In this document: piece after piece, positions 34,039-43,312 of the stretch
Numbering within the stretch: position 1 is the stretch's first letter
How the letters are laid out: each line of letters begins with the position of its first letter
Assembly (NCBI RefSeq): GCF_009758125.1
Contig: NZ_WRXO01000002.1
Location: 992,001-1,056,000, forward strand
Direction of reading: 5' to 3'
Length of the DNA: 64,000 bases
Source: Chitinophaga oryziterrae
GTDB lineage: Bacteria > Bacteroidota > Bacteroidia > Chitinophagales > Chitinophagaceae
Notes under the pieces: model-generated
Database searches by the model: none
The model's input: the letters and a program-made list of their open reading frames with translations, nothing else
What the model was told of the DNA's origin: nothing
Program-made: the position numbers and the translations under genes

Positions 34039-34920
34039 ATGCTAAAAGTCCCTATTTTGTGTCTGATATTCCAGGCATTTTTTATTACGCCATCTGCTAT
34101 TGTCTCTCCTGGCAATAAAGTTAAAGCACTATATAAAGAGGGGATGCTTTGCATCAAATCCGGCCGTCTCAGTGCAGCACAACAATGCTTCAGCGCTGCT
34201 ATCCGGAAGGACAGTGGGTTTACAGCTGCTTATCTGCAACTGGGTAACGTATACGTATTAATGCACGATTTACCCGCCGCCAAACAACAGTTCCGGCAGG
34301 TGCTGCAACGGGAACCCACACAGCAGGAGGCCCTCAGCTCACTGGCAAACATCTTTTTCGAACAACAGGACTATGAAGATGCGCTCAACTATGCAGACCA
34401 GGCCTGCCAGGCAGGCGCCTCGCAGATGACACGCCTGAAAGCATTGTGTTATTACAAACAGGGGCAACAGAAGAAAGCGATCTCCCTATTGCTGGAAGCT
34501 CAAAAAGAAACACCTGCCGATGCAGGTATCACCTACACACTGGCAGGCTTTTATTTCAACACTAAAAACTTCCCTGCAGCGGTAACCGCCTTTGAACTGG
34601 CTGCTACCAAAGGGTATCCTGCCAATGCAGATTTTCACCTGAACACAGGTACATCCTACTTACAAATCAAACAAACAGAGATAGGTATCCGTCACCTGGA
34701 GGCATGCCTTTCCCTGCGCCCCGATGATGCACAGGCCTTACAGGCCCTCGCACATAATTATTATAGCAGCAGCAACTACGGTAAAGCTATCACTTACTGG
34801 AACAGGTTACTGTCATTACAACCAGCCAACGCATTCGTACGCTTCATGCTGGGAAAATCATATATCGGCAACGGTGAACCCGCCAAAGGGGAAGTGCTTT
34901 GCGACAACGCATTTGATTAA
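34039..34920 (+). CDS. Tetratricopeptide-repeat protein
   Basis: 293 residues with a signal peptide (LCLIFQAFFITPSAIVS) and about seven TPR units from residue 35 to 290 (CIKSGRLSAAQQCFSAAIRK; AYLQLGNVYVLMHDLPAAKQ; ALSSLANIFFEQQDYEDALN; QALAHNYYSSSNYGKAITYW). No catalytic domain. It is probably a periplasmic or outer-membrane-associated protein-interaction scaffold. It stands alone between cdd and a LytTR regulator gene. Confidence 0.8.
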   Translation: MLKVPILCLIFQAFFITPSAIVSPGNKVKALYKEGMLCIKSGRLSAAQQCFSAAIRKDSGFTAAYLQLGNVYVLMHDLPAAKQQFRQVLQREPTQQEALSSLANIFFEQQDYEDALNYADQACQAGASQMTRLKALCYYKQGQQKKAISLLLEAQKETPADAGITYTLAGFYFNTKNFPAAVTAFELAATKGYPANADFHLNTGTSYLQIKQTEIGIRHLEACLSLRPDDAQALQALAHNYYSSSNYGKAITYWNRLLSLQPANAFVRFMLGKSYIGNGEPAKGEVLCDNAFD

Positions 34921-35064
34921 CACTAAACTGGAATAACTGCTGATCATTATCGGCAAAACGTATGACCGCCATCATTATATAATAGACAGACTACAATTAA
35001 ATTTAACAGAGCAGGATGCCGGATCGGATAACCACTGGTTAAAAATGACTCAAAGGTTTAATAA

Positions 35065-35814
35065 ATGCGGATCTTGATTATAGAAGATGAGCTGGATGCA
35101 TTTCAGCAGTTGAAAAAGCTGCTGAAAGAACTTGCGCCGGAAAAAAAAATAATTGGACATTGCTGCAGTATTAAGGAAACAATGAAATGGCTGCAGCATA
35201 ATCTGGCGCCAGATCTTATATTCTCTGTAGTACAGCTTCCCGATGGTCTGAGTTTTGAGATCTTCAGGAAACTTAAAAACAATATCCCTGTTATTTTTAC
35301 CTGCAAATATGAGAAACATGCAATAGAGGCTTTTAAAGCCAATGGCATTTATTATATCCTGAAACCCGTAAAAAAAAGAGAACTGGAGGACGCTCTTACA
35401 AGATATAAGGACTTTTTCTCCCCTTCCCGCAATCAATATAAAAAAAGTCAGCTACAGCCGCAATCCCACTACCAGGAAAGATTTATGGTACCCACCGGTG
35501 CACAAATGAAATTGCTGAAGACAGAAGAAATCGCATATTTCTACACTGAAAACAAAGTTGTCTACCTTGTTACTTTTGAAGGAACGAAATATGTTATGGA
35601 CTATACCCTTGAGCGATTGCAGCTATTGCTGGACCCCCGGTTTTTCTTTCGTATCAACAGACAATTTGTTATAAACATATCCGCCATCGTACAGATAGCT
35701 CCTGCCAGTAAATCAAGGCTGCAACTAACCCTCCGGCCGGTAACAGACCATAATACCATTACAAGTTTCGAACGTACCGACAACTTCCGCAAATGGGTAC
35801 TGGGTGGTCTCTAA
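35065..35814 (+). CDS. LytTR-type regulator with altered receiver domain
   Basis: 249 residues: a CheY-like domain (1-115) and a LytTR DNA-binding domain (about 145-245: RFMVPTGAQMKLLKTEEIAY; FYTENKVVYLVTFEGTKYVM; FFRINRQFVINISAIVQIA). The acid cluster IIEDE and the lysine in YYILKPVKK are kept. However, the segment that normally reads DLIFLDIQLxDG is DLIFSVVQLPDG, so the phospho-acceptor Asp is replaced by Val55. Regulation by ordinary aspartyl phosphorylation is therefore unlikely. No LytS/YehU-type sensor is adjacent. Confidence 0.82.
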   Translation: MRILIIEDELDAFQQLKKLLKELAPEKKIIGHCCSIKETMKWLQHNLAPDLIFSVVQLPDGLSFEIFRKLKNNIPVIFTCKYEKHAIEAFKANGIYYILKPVKKRELEDALTRYKDFFSPSRNQYKKSQLQPQSHYQERFMVPTGAQMKLLKTEEIAYFYTENKVVYLVTFEGTKYVMDYTLERLQLLLDPRFFFRINRQFVINISAIVQIAPASKSRLQLTLRPVTDHNTITSFERTDNFRKWVLGGL

Positions 35815-35979
35815 ATCCATATTAAAACGCGGCTTTCTACTATCTGGCGTTATATTATTGCTATTCGGAAATGATCTTCTACCGTTCGGTAACTAATAGC
35901 AGTCATAAGAAAATATCTTCTTCAAAAAAAAGTTTAATGGATAGCATCAGATTTACTGTTCTGCTTAAAGCCATATATT

Positions 35980-36684
35980 GTGAAACTTACCTTAGTAGCA
36001 CTGATTACAGCCATCATTCTGTGGGCTATCGCCTGTAAACATGAAATACCTCTTACCACGCCGGATACCGGGGGAGGCGGCAATGTTGATTCTCTCCCGA
36101 CAGGCGGTACCTGCAGCCCTGATACTGTATATTTTGTAAACAGCATCTTACCCGCGCTCAGCTCCGGTTGTGCGCTTAGCGGTTGTCATGACCAGGCTAC
36201 TCATCAGGAGGAGCTGGTTTTGAGCAATTATAACGGCATTATGCGTATCGTGACGCCGGGAAATGCTATAGAAAGTAAACTTTATAGGGTAATTACCGCT
36301 GGTAATGAAGATATCATGCCGCCACCACCCCATGCCCCGTTCTCATCTGCGATGATAGCATCTATCCGGAAATGGATCGATCAGGGGGCTCGGAATAATC
36401 AGTGCATAAGCGCATGCGATACTTCCCTGTTCACTTACTCAGGAGCTGTAGCTCCTATTATCAGTATTAACTGTAAAGGATGTCACAACCCCGCTTCATT
36501 GGGCGGTGGTGTGGATCTAAGCACCTATAACGGAGTAAAAGTAGTTGCGCTGAACGGAAGGTTAACCGGCAGCATTAACCACGCTTCGGGTTATATCGCT
36601 ATGCCACAGGGAAGCAACAAACTGCAAACCTGTCAGATAAGACAGATTGAGAAATGGGTACAGGCCGGTGCAAACAATAACTAA
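35980..36684 (+). CDS. Lipoprotein with two cytochrome c-like motifs
   Basis: GTG start; 234 residues. A lipoprotein signal ends in WAIAC (Cys19). Two repeats follow. The first has CALSGCH (spacing CX4CH, Cys64-Cys69-His70); the second has the canonical CKGCH of INCKGCHNPASLGGGVDLST. Each is followed by a distal ligand region (IMPPPPHAPFS; YIAMPQGSNKL) and IRKWIDQGARNN / IEKWVQAGANNN, as in planctomycete-type cytochrome domains. It is probably a haem protein at the outer periplasm. It heads a five-gene set with 4-22 bp gaps. Confidence 0.78.
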   Translation: MKLTLVALITAIILWAIACKHEIPLTTPDTGGGGNVDSLPTGGTCSPDTVYFVNSILPALSSGCALSGCHDQATHQEELVLSNYNGIMRIVTPGNAIESKLYRVITAGNEDIMPPPPHAPFSSAMIASIRKWIDQGARNNQCISACDTSLFTYSGAVAPIISINCKGCHNPASLGGGVDLSTYNGVKVVALNGRLTGSINHASGYIAMPQGSNKLQTCQIRQIEKWVQAGANNN

Positions 36685-36688
36685 TTGA

Positions 36689-37084
36689 ATGAAGAAAAAC
36701 ATGAAGACAATACAAACAAACATGGGGCGTCTATTGCAAGCGCTGTTCTTCTTTATGTTAATAACCACGCTTATTGCGGGATGTTATTACGATAATGAAG
36801 CACTGCTTTACCCAAGCAATACTGCTGACTGTAGTAAAGTATCCGGTACGTTCACTAATGTTAAATCCATAGTGTCCGGAAAATGCGCTACAGCCGGTTG
36901 TCATAACGCTGCCGGAGCGGCCGGGAATACCGTACTGGAGACATATGACCAGATCAGGTCTGCTGCAACCAGGATCAACCAGCGGGCAATCGTTGAAAAG
37001 ACGATGCCACCGGCAGCCCCGCTTTCAGCAACCGACATTGCTGTATTGAAATGCTGGATTAGTTCCGGTACACCTAATAATTGA
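36689..37084 (+). CDS. Small cytochrome c-like lipoprotein
   Basis: 131 residues. The signal ends in a lipobox (LITTLIAGC). A single haem-like motif CATAGCHNAAGAAG (again CX4CH) is followed by KTMPPAAPLSATDIAVLKCW and ISSGTPNN, the same plan as each repeat of the preceding protein. It lies 4 bp downstream of it. It is likely a partner in the same electron-transfer or sensing chain; whether CX4CH binds haem covalently here is not known. Confidence 0.75.
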   Translation: MKKNMKTIQTNMGRLLQALFFFMLITTLIAGCYYDNEALLYPSNTADCSKVSGTFTNVKSIVSGKCATAGCHNAAGAAGNTVLETYDQIRSAATRINQRAIVEKTMPPAAPLSATDIAVLKCWISSGTPNN

Positions 37085-37093
37085 AAATGACTT

Positions 37094-37516
37094 ATGCATA
37101 TGTGGAAAAAGACCATAACTATTTTAGTAATACTGGTAATTGCAGGAGGGGCATATGGGTGGTACCTGTATAACAAAAAACCTGCTGACATAAGGAAGCA
37201 AACCAATTGTATTGAGCTCAAAGCGACAGCCCTGGCAGAGGCCTTCAATCAGGATGAAGCAGTAGCCAACCGGTTATATGTTGAAAAGGTATTGATCGTT
37301 TCGGGGAAAGTATCCAATGTACAGGTAGATAATGCGGGACATGCAACGGTCTTCCTGGAAACCGGCGACCCTCTGTCTTCCATTACCTGTGGCTTTTATG
37401 ATGATGAAACAGGCTCAGTGAAAAAGATGGTCCCGGGAACAATAGTACGTGTTAAAGGTAATTGTACCGGCAAATTAGTAGACGTCATCTTAAATAAATG
37501 CAGCCTGGCTGAATAG
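37094..37516 (+). CDS. Membrane-anchored OB-fold (tRNA_anti-like) protein
   Basis: 140 residues: an N-terminal anchor (TITILVILVIAGGAYGWYLY), then a single OB-fold domain (VEKVLIVSGKVSNVQVDNA; TVFLETGDPLSSITCGFYDD; VPGTIVRVKGNCTGKLVDVI), ending in LNKCSLAE. This matches the tRNA_anti-like family, which in Bacteroidota is usually encoded with cytochrome-like and YceI genes. No nucleic-acid role is implied. It is the third gene of the operon. Confidence 0.75.
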   Translation: MHMWKKTITILVILVIAGGAYGWYLYNKKPADIRKQTNCIELKATALAEAFNQDEAVANRLYVEKVLIVSGKVSNVQVDNAGHATVFLETGDPLSSITCGFYDDETGSVKKMVPGTIVRVKGNCTGKLVDVILNKCSLAE

Positions 37517-37538
37517 TATATTTCCAAAATCCAATAAT

Positions 37539-38090
37539 ATGAAACAATATATTTTGCTGAGCGCAATACTCCTTTTAGCAGTTACTGCTTTTTCCCAGGA
37601 AAGGTATTTTACAAAAAATGGTCATCTTTCTTTTGAGGCAGGCACTGACCTGGAAGATATCAATGCAGTCAACAATGCTGCTACCAGCGTATTTGATGCG
37701 GGTACGGGTCAAATTGAATGCGCCGTTCTGATAAAGGGTTTTGAATTCAAAAGAGCCCTGATGCAGGAGCATTTTAACGAAAATTACATGGAGAGTGATA
37801 AATACCCTAAAGCCATTTTTAAAGGGAAGATCATCAACATTGATAAAGTAAACTTCCGGAAGGATGGTTCCTATCCTCTTACAATAAAAGGATTGCTTGA
37901 AATACACGGCGCAAAGAAAGAAATAGAAACCAACGGAACAATGATTATTGCCGGTCAGGCCGTCAGTGCTCACGCTGAATTCACCGTATTATTGGCTGAT
38001 TATAATATCTCTGTCCCTGGCGTGGTGAAAGACAAAATTTCCAAAACGGCTACCGTTAAAATAAACTGTATCTACAGTGTATTGAAGTAA
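37539..38090 (+). CDS. YceI-family periplasmic protein
   Basis: 183 residues with a signal peptide (QYILLSAILLLAVTAFS). The lipocalin-like YceI pattern is present: RYFTKNGHLSFEAGTDLEDI, VFDAGTGQIECAVLIKGFEF, EHFNENYMESDKYPKAIFKG, then LTIKGLLEIHGAKKEIETNG. YceI proteins bind isoprenoid or other lipids in the periplasm. Here it probably serves the cytochrome-like chain encoded upstream. The gene is complete. Confidence 0.85.
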   Translation: MKQYILLSAILLLAVTAFSQERYFTKNGHLSFEAGTDLEDINAVNNAATSVFDAGTGQIECAVLIKGFEFKRALMQEHFNENYMESDKYPKAIFKGKIINIDKVNFRKDGSYPLTIKGLLEIHGAKKEIETNGTMIIAGQAVSAHAEFTVLLADYNISVPGVVKDKISKTATVKINCIYSVLK

Positions 38091-38101
38091 AATAGTAAAG
38101 C

Positions 38102-38992
38102 ATGAAAAAATTAATATCAGCGCTTTTATTGCTTTTAATTGTCTCAAACAAATTACTGGCACAGGATAATCTCCTTTCGCTTATTGAGAAAGATAGCGTA
38201 GCGCAGAAAGAACACATTAAAAATGCGTTCAAATCAACAAGAGTAATTAATGGGCAATCGATGGAGTTACTTGGCAGAGGTGTTCTTGATGTACGTATCC
38301 TCCACCGTTTCGGAGAGGTGAGTTCCGGCGCTAATAATCTGTTTGGCCTTGATCAGGCCAACATGCGTTTTGGTTTCGATTACGGCATCCTTAACAGTCT
38401 TTCTGCCGGCATCGGCAGAAGCAATGTTGGCAAGGAATGGGACGGTTTCCTGAAATTTCGTCCTGTGTGGCAATCTAAAGGCCCGGGGGCTTTTCCGTTC
38501 TCCATTATCTTAGTAAGCGGGATAACGGTAAGCTCTCAACCCTGGAGTGATACTACACGGAAAAACTATTTCAGCAGCCGTATGGGATTTTATAGTGAGA
38601 TCATTATCGGTCGTAAATTCAGCGAAGAATTCAGCTTACAACTTTCCCCCATTTTTGTGCACCGGAACATAGTTCCCCTGGTTACCGATAAAAACGACGT
38701 ATATGCTCTGGGTATAGGTACAAGGCTGAAATTATCTAAACGGGTGGCCTTTGTGGCAGACTACCATTATATTATCCAGGGACTGGATAAAACAATCTAT
38801 AAAGACCCTTTGTCGCTGGGTTTTGATATTGAAACCGGAGGCCATGTATTTCAGCTCCACTTTTCAAATGCTACCGGTATGAACGAAAAAGCCTTTATCA
38901 CAGGTACTACGGGAAGCTGGGCTAAAGGTGAGATTCGCTTTGGGTTCAACTTGTCAAGAGTATTCACTATCAGTAACCGGAATAAACTTTAA
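38102..38992 (+). CDS. DUF5777-type outer membrane beta-barrel protein
   Basis: 296 residues; a signal peptide ends near LLAQDNL. The barrel-like body has alternating strands (GVLDVRILHRFGEVSSGANN; NMRFGFDYGILNSLSAGIGR; FLKFRPVWQSKGPGAFPFSI; FVADYHYIIQGLDKTIYKDP) and matches DUF5777, the usual last member of cytochrome/YceI operons of this type in Bacteroidota. It probably forms an outer-membrane barrel working with the lipoprotein cytochromes. A hairpin follows. Confidence 0.82.
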   Translation: MKKLISALLLLLIVSNKLLAQDNLLSLIEKDSVAQKEHIKNAFKSTRVINGQSMELLGRGVLDVRILHRFGEVSSGANNLFGLDQANMRFGFDYGILNSLSAGIGRSNVGKEWDGFLKFRPVWQSKGPGAFPFSIILVSGITVSSQPWSDTTRKNYFSSRMGFYSEIIIGRKFSEEFSLQLSPIFVHRNIVPLVTDKNDVYALGIGTRLKLSKRVAFVADYHYIIQGLDKTIYKDPLSLGFDIETGGHVFQLHFSNATGMNEKAFITGTTGSWAKGEIRFGFNLSRVFTISNRNKL

Positions 38993-39031
38993 ATTGACAG
39001 ACAGCTTTTCTATAGCTGATAGTTACAAAAA

Positions 39032-39052
39032 GGCTGACCTTTTTGGTCAGCC
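39032..39052. terminator. Terminator between DUF5777 gene and argS
   Basis: GGCTGACC and GGTCAGCC enclose five T. On the minus strand the stem is followed by TTTTTG, so it mainly ends argS. Confidence 0.8.
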
Positions 39053-39061
39053 CTAAATCTC

Positions 39062-40990
39062 TTACATCTTCTCCGGAACATCGATCCCCAGCAACTTCAT
39101 ACTCCGCTCGATCGTCCTCGCGGTCAACATTGCCAGTTGCGTACGTAACTTCTGTTTCTCAGGAGATTCCGCTTCACGTATAGAATAAGTATACTTCCCT
39201 TCTACCTTCTCTGCATAAAAAGAATTGAACTGCTGCGCTAACTGAAAGGCATAACTCGCAATCACCGACGGACTCATTTCTTTCTCTGCATCTTCCAGTA
39301 CGGTATCAAACTGCTCTGTTAAAACAATCAGCGCCTTCTCCAATGGCAGCAGACTGCCCTTATGACAGAAGCCTTCCAATTTATCCGTATTCAGGTCCAC
39401 CTCACGCAATATCGATTTGATACGTGCATGCGCATACTGTACAAACGTACTGGTAAAACCATGCAGATCTATAGACTCTTTCGGGTCAAATACCATCTTC
39501 TTTTTAGGGTCCACCCTCAATAAGAAAAACTTCATCGCCCCTATACCGATCATTTCGTACAACCCCTGGAGTTCATCCTCGCTAAAGTCTTTGGCTTTCC
39601 CGGCAGCCAGTGTCTGCTGCTCGGAAGCTGAGATCATTTCATCTATCAGGTCATCCGCATCAACAACGGTCCCTTCACGGCTCTTCATACGTCCATGTGG
39701 TAATTCCACCATACCATAAGACAGGTGGAAGATACCATCAGCACTAGGCTCCTGTAGTTTCTTCATGATCAGTTGCAACACTTTAAAGTGATGATTCTGT
39801 TCATCCGCTACCACATAAATACTCTGATCCATTTTATAATCATCGTATTTAAGGCGTGCAGTACCCAGGTCCTGGGTCATATATACAGAAGTTCCGTCGC
39901 CGCGAAGCAGTAATTTCTCATCCAACCCTTCCGCTGTCAGATCAATCCACACGGAGTTATCTTCTTTCTTAAATAATACGCCTTTACGTAATCCTTCTTC
40001 TACCAGGTCTTTCCCAAGCAGGTAGGTACTGCTTTCATAATACATTTTGTCGAAGGTGATGCCCAGGCGTTTATAGGTTTGTTCAAAACCTTCATATACC
40101 CAACTGTTCATCGTATTCCACAAAGCCCTTACTTCCGGATTACCGGCTTCCCACTGCTGCAACATGATCTTCGCCTGCTGCATGATCTCCGTATTCTTAC
40201 GCGCCAGTTCTTTGATATCATCCAGCAGCTTGGCGCTCTTTTCCTTATCCTGTTGTACTTCTGGTTTATGGAACGCATTCACCAGTTTCTCCACCTTCAA
40301 CAGATCGGTTCCTTCAATATCTTTAAAGTCGTTTTTAAGAATGCGTGCTACGATAGGTTCCGCCTGTTCTTTCAGGATGCCTTCGAATTTCACGTAATAA
40401 TCACCTACCAGGTGATCTCCTTTAATGCCACTTGATTTTGGCGTATCTCCATGAGCAAACAACTGCCAGGCCAGCATGGACTTACAGATATGGATACCCC
40501 TGTCATTCACCAGGTTCGCTTTGATCACCTCATAACCATTGGCTTTGAGGATCTCTGCAATCGCAGAACCCAGGAAATTATTACGCAGGTGACCCAGGTG
40601 CAATGGTTTATTAGTATTGGGAGAGGAGTACTCTACCATTATCTTTTTACCATTAGCTGGCTTCTTACCAATATTGCGGTTATTAAAATGCTGTTGTAAA
40701 TATTGAGCCCAGTACTGTTCACGGATTTCCAGGTTAAGAAAACCTTTGATCACGTTAAACCCCGCTACCAGGTCGGGGTAATGGGTCGTAAGATAAGTAC
40801 CCAACTGTTCTCCGGTTTCCTCGGGTTTCAGTTTGCTGAATTTGGTGAAAGGAAATACCAGGATGGTATATTCACCTGCAAATTCGGGTTTTGTGGTATT
40901 GATCGCAATGTCCTTTGCCGGGATTGCCTGTTCGTAAAGAGCCTTGATGGCTGCGGCTGCAGCCGTTCTGATGTTTTGTACAACACTCAT
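39062..40990 (-). CDS. argS: Arginyl-tRNA synthetase
   Basis: 642 residues. The N-terminal additional domain (AAIKALYEQAIPAKDIAINT) is followed by the class I HIGH motif as HLGH in NTNKPLHLGHLRNNFLG. The KMSK-equivalent is seen as KSREGTVVDADDLIDEM, and the C-terminal DALR anticodon domain ends MTARTIERSMKLLGIDVPEK. It charges tRNA-Arg. The length is slightly above the usual ~590 because of insertions around residues 200-300, common in this group. Single gene with terminators on both sides. Confidence 0.95.
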   Translation of the reverse strand: MSVVQNIRTAAAAAIKALYEQAIPAKDIAINTTKPEFAGEYTILVFPFTKFSKLKPEETGEQLGTYLTTHYPDLVAGFNVIKGFLNLEIREQYWAQYLQQHFNNRNIGKKPANGKKIMVEYSSPNTNKPLHLGHLRNNFLGSAIAEILKANGYEVIKANLVNDRGIHICKSMLAWQLFAHGDTPKSSGIKGDHLVGDYYVKFEGILKEQAEPIVARILKNDFKDIEGTDLLKVEKLVNAFHKPEVQQDKEKSAKLLDDIKELARKNTEIMQQAKIMLQQWEAGNPEVRALWNTMNSWVYEGFEQTYKRLGITFDKMYYESSTYLLGKDLVEEGLRKGVLFKKEDNSVWIDLTAEGLDEKLLLRGDGTSVYMTQDLGTARLKYDDYKMDQSIYVVADEQNHHFKVLQLIMKKLQEPSADGIFHLSYGMVELPHGRMKSREGTVVDADDLIDEMISASEQQTLAAGKAKDFSEDELQGLYEMIGIGAMKFFLLRVDPKKKMVFDPKESIDLHGFTSTFVQYAHARIKSILREVDLNTDKLEGFCHKGSLLPLEKALIVLTEQFDTVLEDAEKEMSPSVIASYAFQLAQQFNSFYAEKVEGKYTYSIREAESPEKQKLRTQLAMLTARTIERSMKLLGIDVPEKM

Positions 40991-41037
40991 GCTGAATAAC
41001 TGTTAATGCGAAAAGTAACAGCAAAGGTATACAAAAA

Positions 41038-41097
41038 GGCCGACTAAAAAGTCATACTGTCACTCAAAACGGTGATCACACTGCTTTTTAGTCAGCC
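41038..41097 (-). terminator. Terminator downstream of the outer-membrane protein gene
   Basis: GGC-GACTAAAAAG and CTTTTTAGTC-GCC form arms of a long hairpin with a second small palindrome (GTGATCAC) in its loop. On the minus strand it is followed by TTTTTG. It lies 8 bp past the stop at 41105. Confidence 0.65.
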
Positions 41098-41104
41098 TGT
41101 TAAA

Positions 41105-41722
41105 TTATTTATGATGTTTCTTTGCCGGCTTGTGACTGAAAGCCTTACCAAAATTATAGAACACCCCTATCTGTGCAACAGAGTTCTTGGCATTAGTACC
41201 ATTAAAGGTTCCGCTATTATCTTTATATGTATTAGTCAGGCCAAACATATACCGGGCGCCAATGCCTAATCCAATAGGGAACTGGTAGCCTACACCAAAA
41301 CCAAGACCAAAATCCGCTGAGCTGGTCTGATCTTTTACATCTAGCGTTACGTTACCCATTTTTGTTTTTGAAGCCACAAGGAGACCCAGCTGGCCACCTG
41401 CTTCCAGGTAAAACTCGGGAACGATACGGTACTGCATCATCACTGGCAGATTAATATAATTCACTTTATCAGTGACTGTAACGTTATTTACATCATACTT
41501 ATCACCTTGTCCTGAATACAGTAATTCAGGCTGGATAGATAAATATTCATTAAATGCAATGTTTACCAGACCTCCGATATATACAGAAGGACGAACTTTA
41601 GAATGATCAACGTTGGTCAGCTTTGCAATGTTCAAACCACCTTTTACACCAAATGATACATCTTGTGCTTTAGCGGTAAATAATGCGCCGGAGGCGATAG
41701 CTACAGTAAGTAAGATTTTCTT
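41105..41722 (-). CDS. Outer membrane beta-barrel (PorT-like) protein
   Basis: ATG at 41722 (MKKILLTVAIASGALFTAKA) gives a proper signal peptide; an in-frame ATG 12 codons earlier does not. 205 residues. The barrel strands begin VSFGVKGGLNIAKLTNVDHS and continue VYIGGLVNIAFNEYLSIQPE, LYLEAGGQLGLL-type and GVGYQFPIGLGIGARYMFGL, the plan of the outer_membrane beta-barrel PF13568 family. Role in the envelope unspecified. Single gene. Confidence 0.82.
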   Translation of the reverse strand, partial: KKILLTVAIASGALFTAKAQDVSFGVKGGLNIAKLTNVDHSKVRPSVYIGGLVNIAFNEYLSIQPELLYSGQGDKYDVNNVTVTDKVNYINLPVMMQYRIVPEFYLEAGGQLGLLVASKTKMGNVTLDVKDQTSSADFGLGFGVGYQFPIGLGIGARYMFGLTNTYKDNSGTFNGTNAKNSVAQIGVFYNFGKAFSHKPAKKHHK

Positions 41723-41821
41723 CATGATAGGGTAATGATTTTTTTCCAGTATTATCAAATTTCATACCAGGTATTATGTAATTTAATTATGTGATAATCC
41801 ATCTCCATCTACCAGGATGAA

Positions 41822-41853
41822 AGAGGTTGTATCGTATTTATGATACAACCTCT
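41822..41853 (-). terminator. Terminator of the OmpA-family gene
   Basis: AGAGGTTGTATC and GATACAACCTCT form a perfect 12-bp stem. On the minus strand TTTC follows. It lies about 55 bp beyond the stop at 41908. Confidence 0.7.
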
Positions 41854-41907
41854 GCTTATCTATGTGGCAATCAATTCAGGATTGTCTCTATTGCTTTTGT
41901 CTGTCAA

Positions 41908-43245
41908 TCAATACAACGTAAACTCTACCCGTCTGTTCTTCTGACGGCCGGCAGCTGTTTTATTACTGGCTATAGGCTGATTCGCTCCATAACCTACGGC
42001 CTCTATCCTGGACGGATTAGCGCCCTGTGTTACCAGGTACTGCTTCACCGATTCCGCCCTGTCTTTTGATAAGATCATATTCTTTTCAGCGCTGCCTATA
42101 TTATCTGTATGACCCCCTAATTTCAAACTGAATCCCTTGGTAACAAGTAATTTAGCGACCCTGTCAAGCGAAGGGAAGGAGGTGGGTTTGATACTCGCCT
42201 TCCCAAATTCAAATTCAAGATTTTGTATCGCCTCCCGCACCAGCCTTCTGTCGGCTTCTGTAATATTGGTAACCTTTGTAATCAGTTGTCTGGGTGTAGT
42301 ATCTCTGGGCAAATCACAACCGGAACCATCTACTTTCATGCCTGGCGCGGTATTGGGGCACTTGTCAAAGTAGTCGGAAACCCCATCTCCGTCAGCATCT
42401 TTCAGCAGTTTGTCTACATCAGCGCTTAGCCTCGTATTGTTGGCATTCACTGTTTCCAGTTCCTGCATCACCTTTGCCTTCTGCTCTACCATATCGTCAT
42501 ACATCACCTTAGCGGGGTTCTGCCAGGCAAGCTGGGACTTGTTGCTACTACCCAGACTGAATTCCAGTCCGGCATAGCCATACGAGTATTTGTCCTTATT
42601 AGGGCCATAGTTATAACCATCCAGGTTATCCCCGTCCACATAATACATAGTATAACCAAGATCAAGGTTTATGACCGGAGATATCTTAAACTTGAGGCCC
42701 GCGCCTACCGGGATAAAAAACTCCTGTATATTCTTCCCGCCAGCCTTATAGTCAGTGGTAGTCCCGCTTTTATCCGTAATCCTGGGAGAATAACCTGTTA
42801 AGCCACCACCGGCAGATAAATAGATCTGCACATAATTGTGACGGTACAGCCAGTTGATAGTCGCTACATTCACTACCGCACTCAGGCTTGCAGCATACTT
42901 CAACTTGGTTTCAAAGGAATTAAGGCCCCGGTTGGGAACACTCCCGTCCCCCAGTTTGCGGTCATTATTGCCTGCCAGCTTGCCACCTGTATAGTCGGCA
43001 CGAATGCCTAATGCATGCAGTAACTGCCACTTTATGTAAGCGCCATAACCGGCAGAAGCCTTCCATTTGGTAAAATCATTACTGCCGCCTGTGGCCGCGA
43101 CTGGTGCCAGAACACCACCATTAACGCCTATTGACCATCTGCGGTAACCAGGGCCATCCGTGAAAATGCCCGTTTGGGCCTTGCTTAACAAGGGTATGAA
43201 GAGAGTAAGCACAAGGGCAACGTGAAAAATGGAATACTTTTTCAT
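41908..43245 (-). CDS. OmpA-family outer membrane protein
   Basis: 445 residues: signal peptide (FHVALVLTLFIPLLSKAQT), an eight-strand-like barrel (WSIGVNGGVLAPVAATGGSN; GAYIKWQLLHALGIRADYTG; YSYGYAGLEFSLGSS), a coiled linker, a TSP3 calcium-type repeat (DADGDGVSDYFDKCPNTAPG) and a C-terminal OmpA peptidoglycan-binding domain. In that domain GGHTDNIGSAEKNMILSKDR supplies the conserved Asp, and GRQKNRRVEFTLY the Arg. It anchors the outer membrane to peptidoglycan. It is divergent from dnaK. Confidence 0.92.
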   Translation of the reverse strand: MKKYSIFHVALVLTLFIPLLSKAQTGIFTDGPGYRRWSIGVNGGVLAPVAATGGSNDFTKWKASAGYGAYIKWQLLHALGIRADYTGGKLAGNNDRKLGDGSVPNRGLNSFETKLKYAASLSAVVNVATINWLYRHNYVQIYLSAGGGLTGYSPRITDKSGTTTDYKAGGKNIQEFFIPVGAGLKFKISPVINLDLGYTMYYVDGDNLDGYNYGPNKDKYSYGYAGLEFSLGSSNKSQLAWQNPAKVMYDDMVEQKAKVMQELETVNANNTRLSADVDKLLKDADGDGVSDYFDKCPNTAPGMKVDGSGCDLPRDTTPRQLITKVTNITEADRRLVREAIQNLEFEFGKASIKPTSFPSLDRVAKLLVTKGFSLKLGGHTDNIGSAEKNMILSKDRAESVKQYLVTQGANPSRIEAVGYGANQPIASNKTAAGRQKNRRVEFTLY

Positions 43246-43312
43246 TATAAATCAGGGTTAGTTTACATTACTAGTGCATGTATAACCCCGATAGCCGGCC
43301 ATTTGTTCGAAT

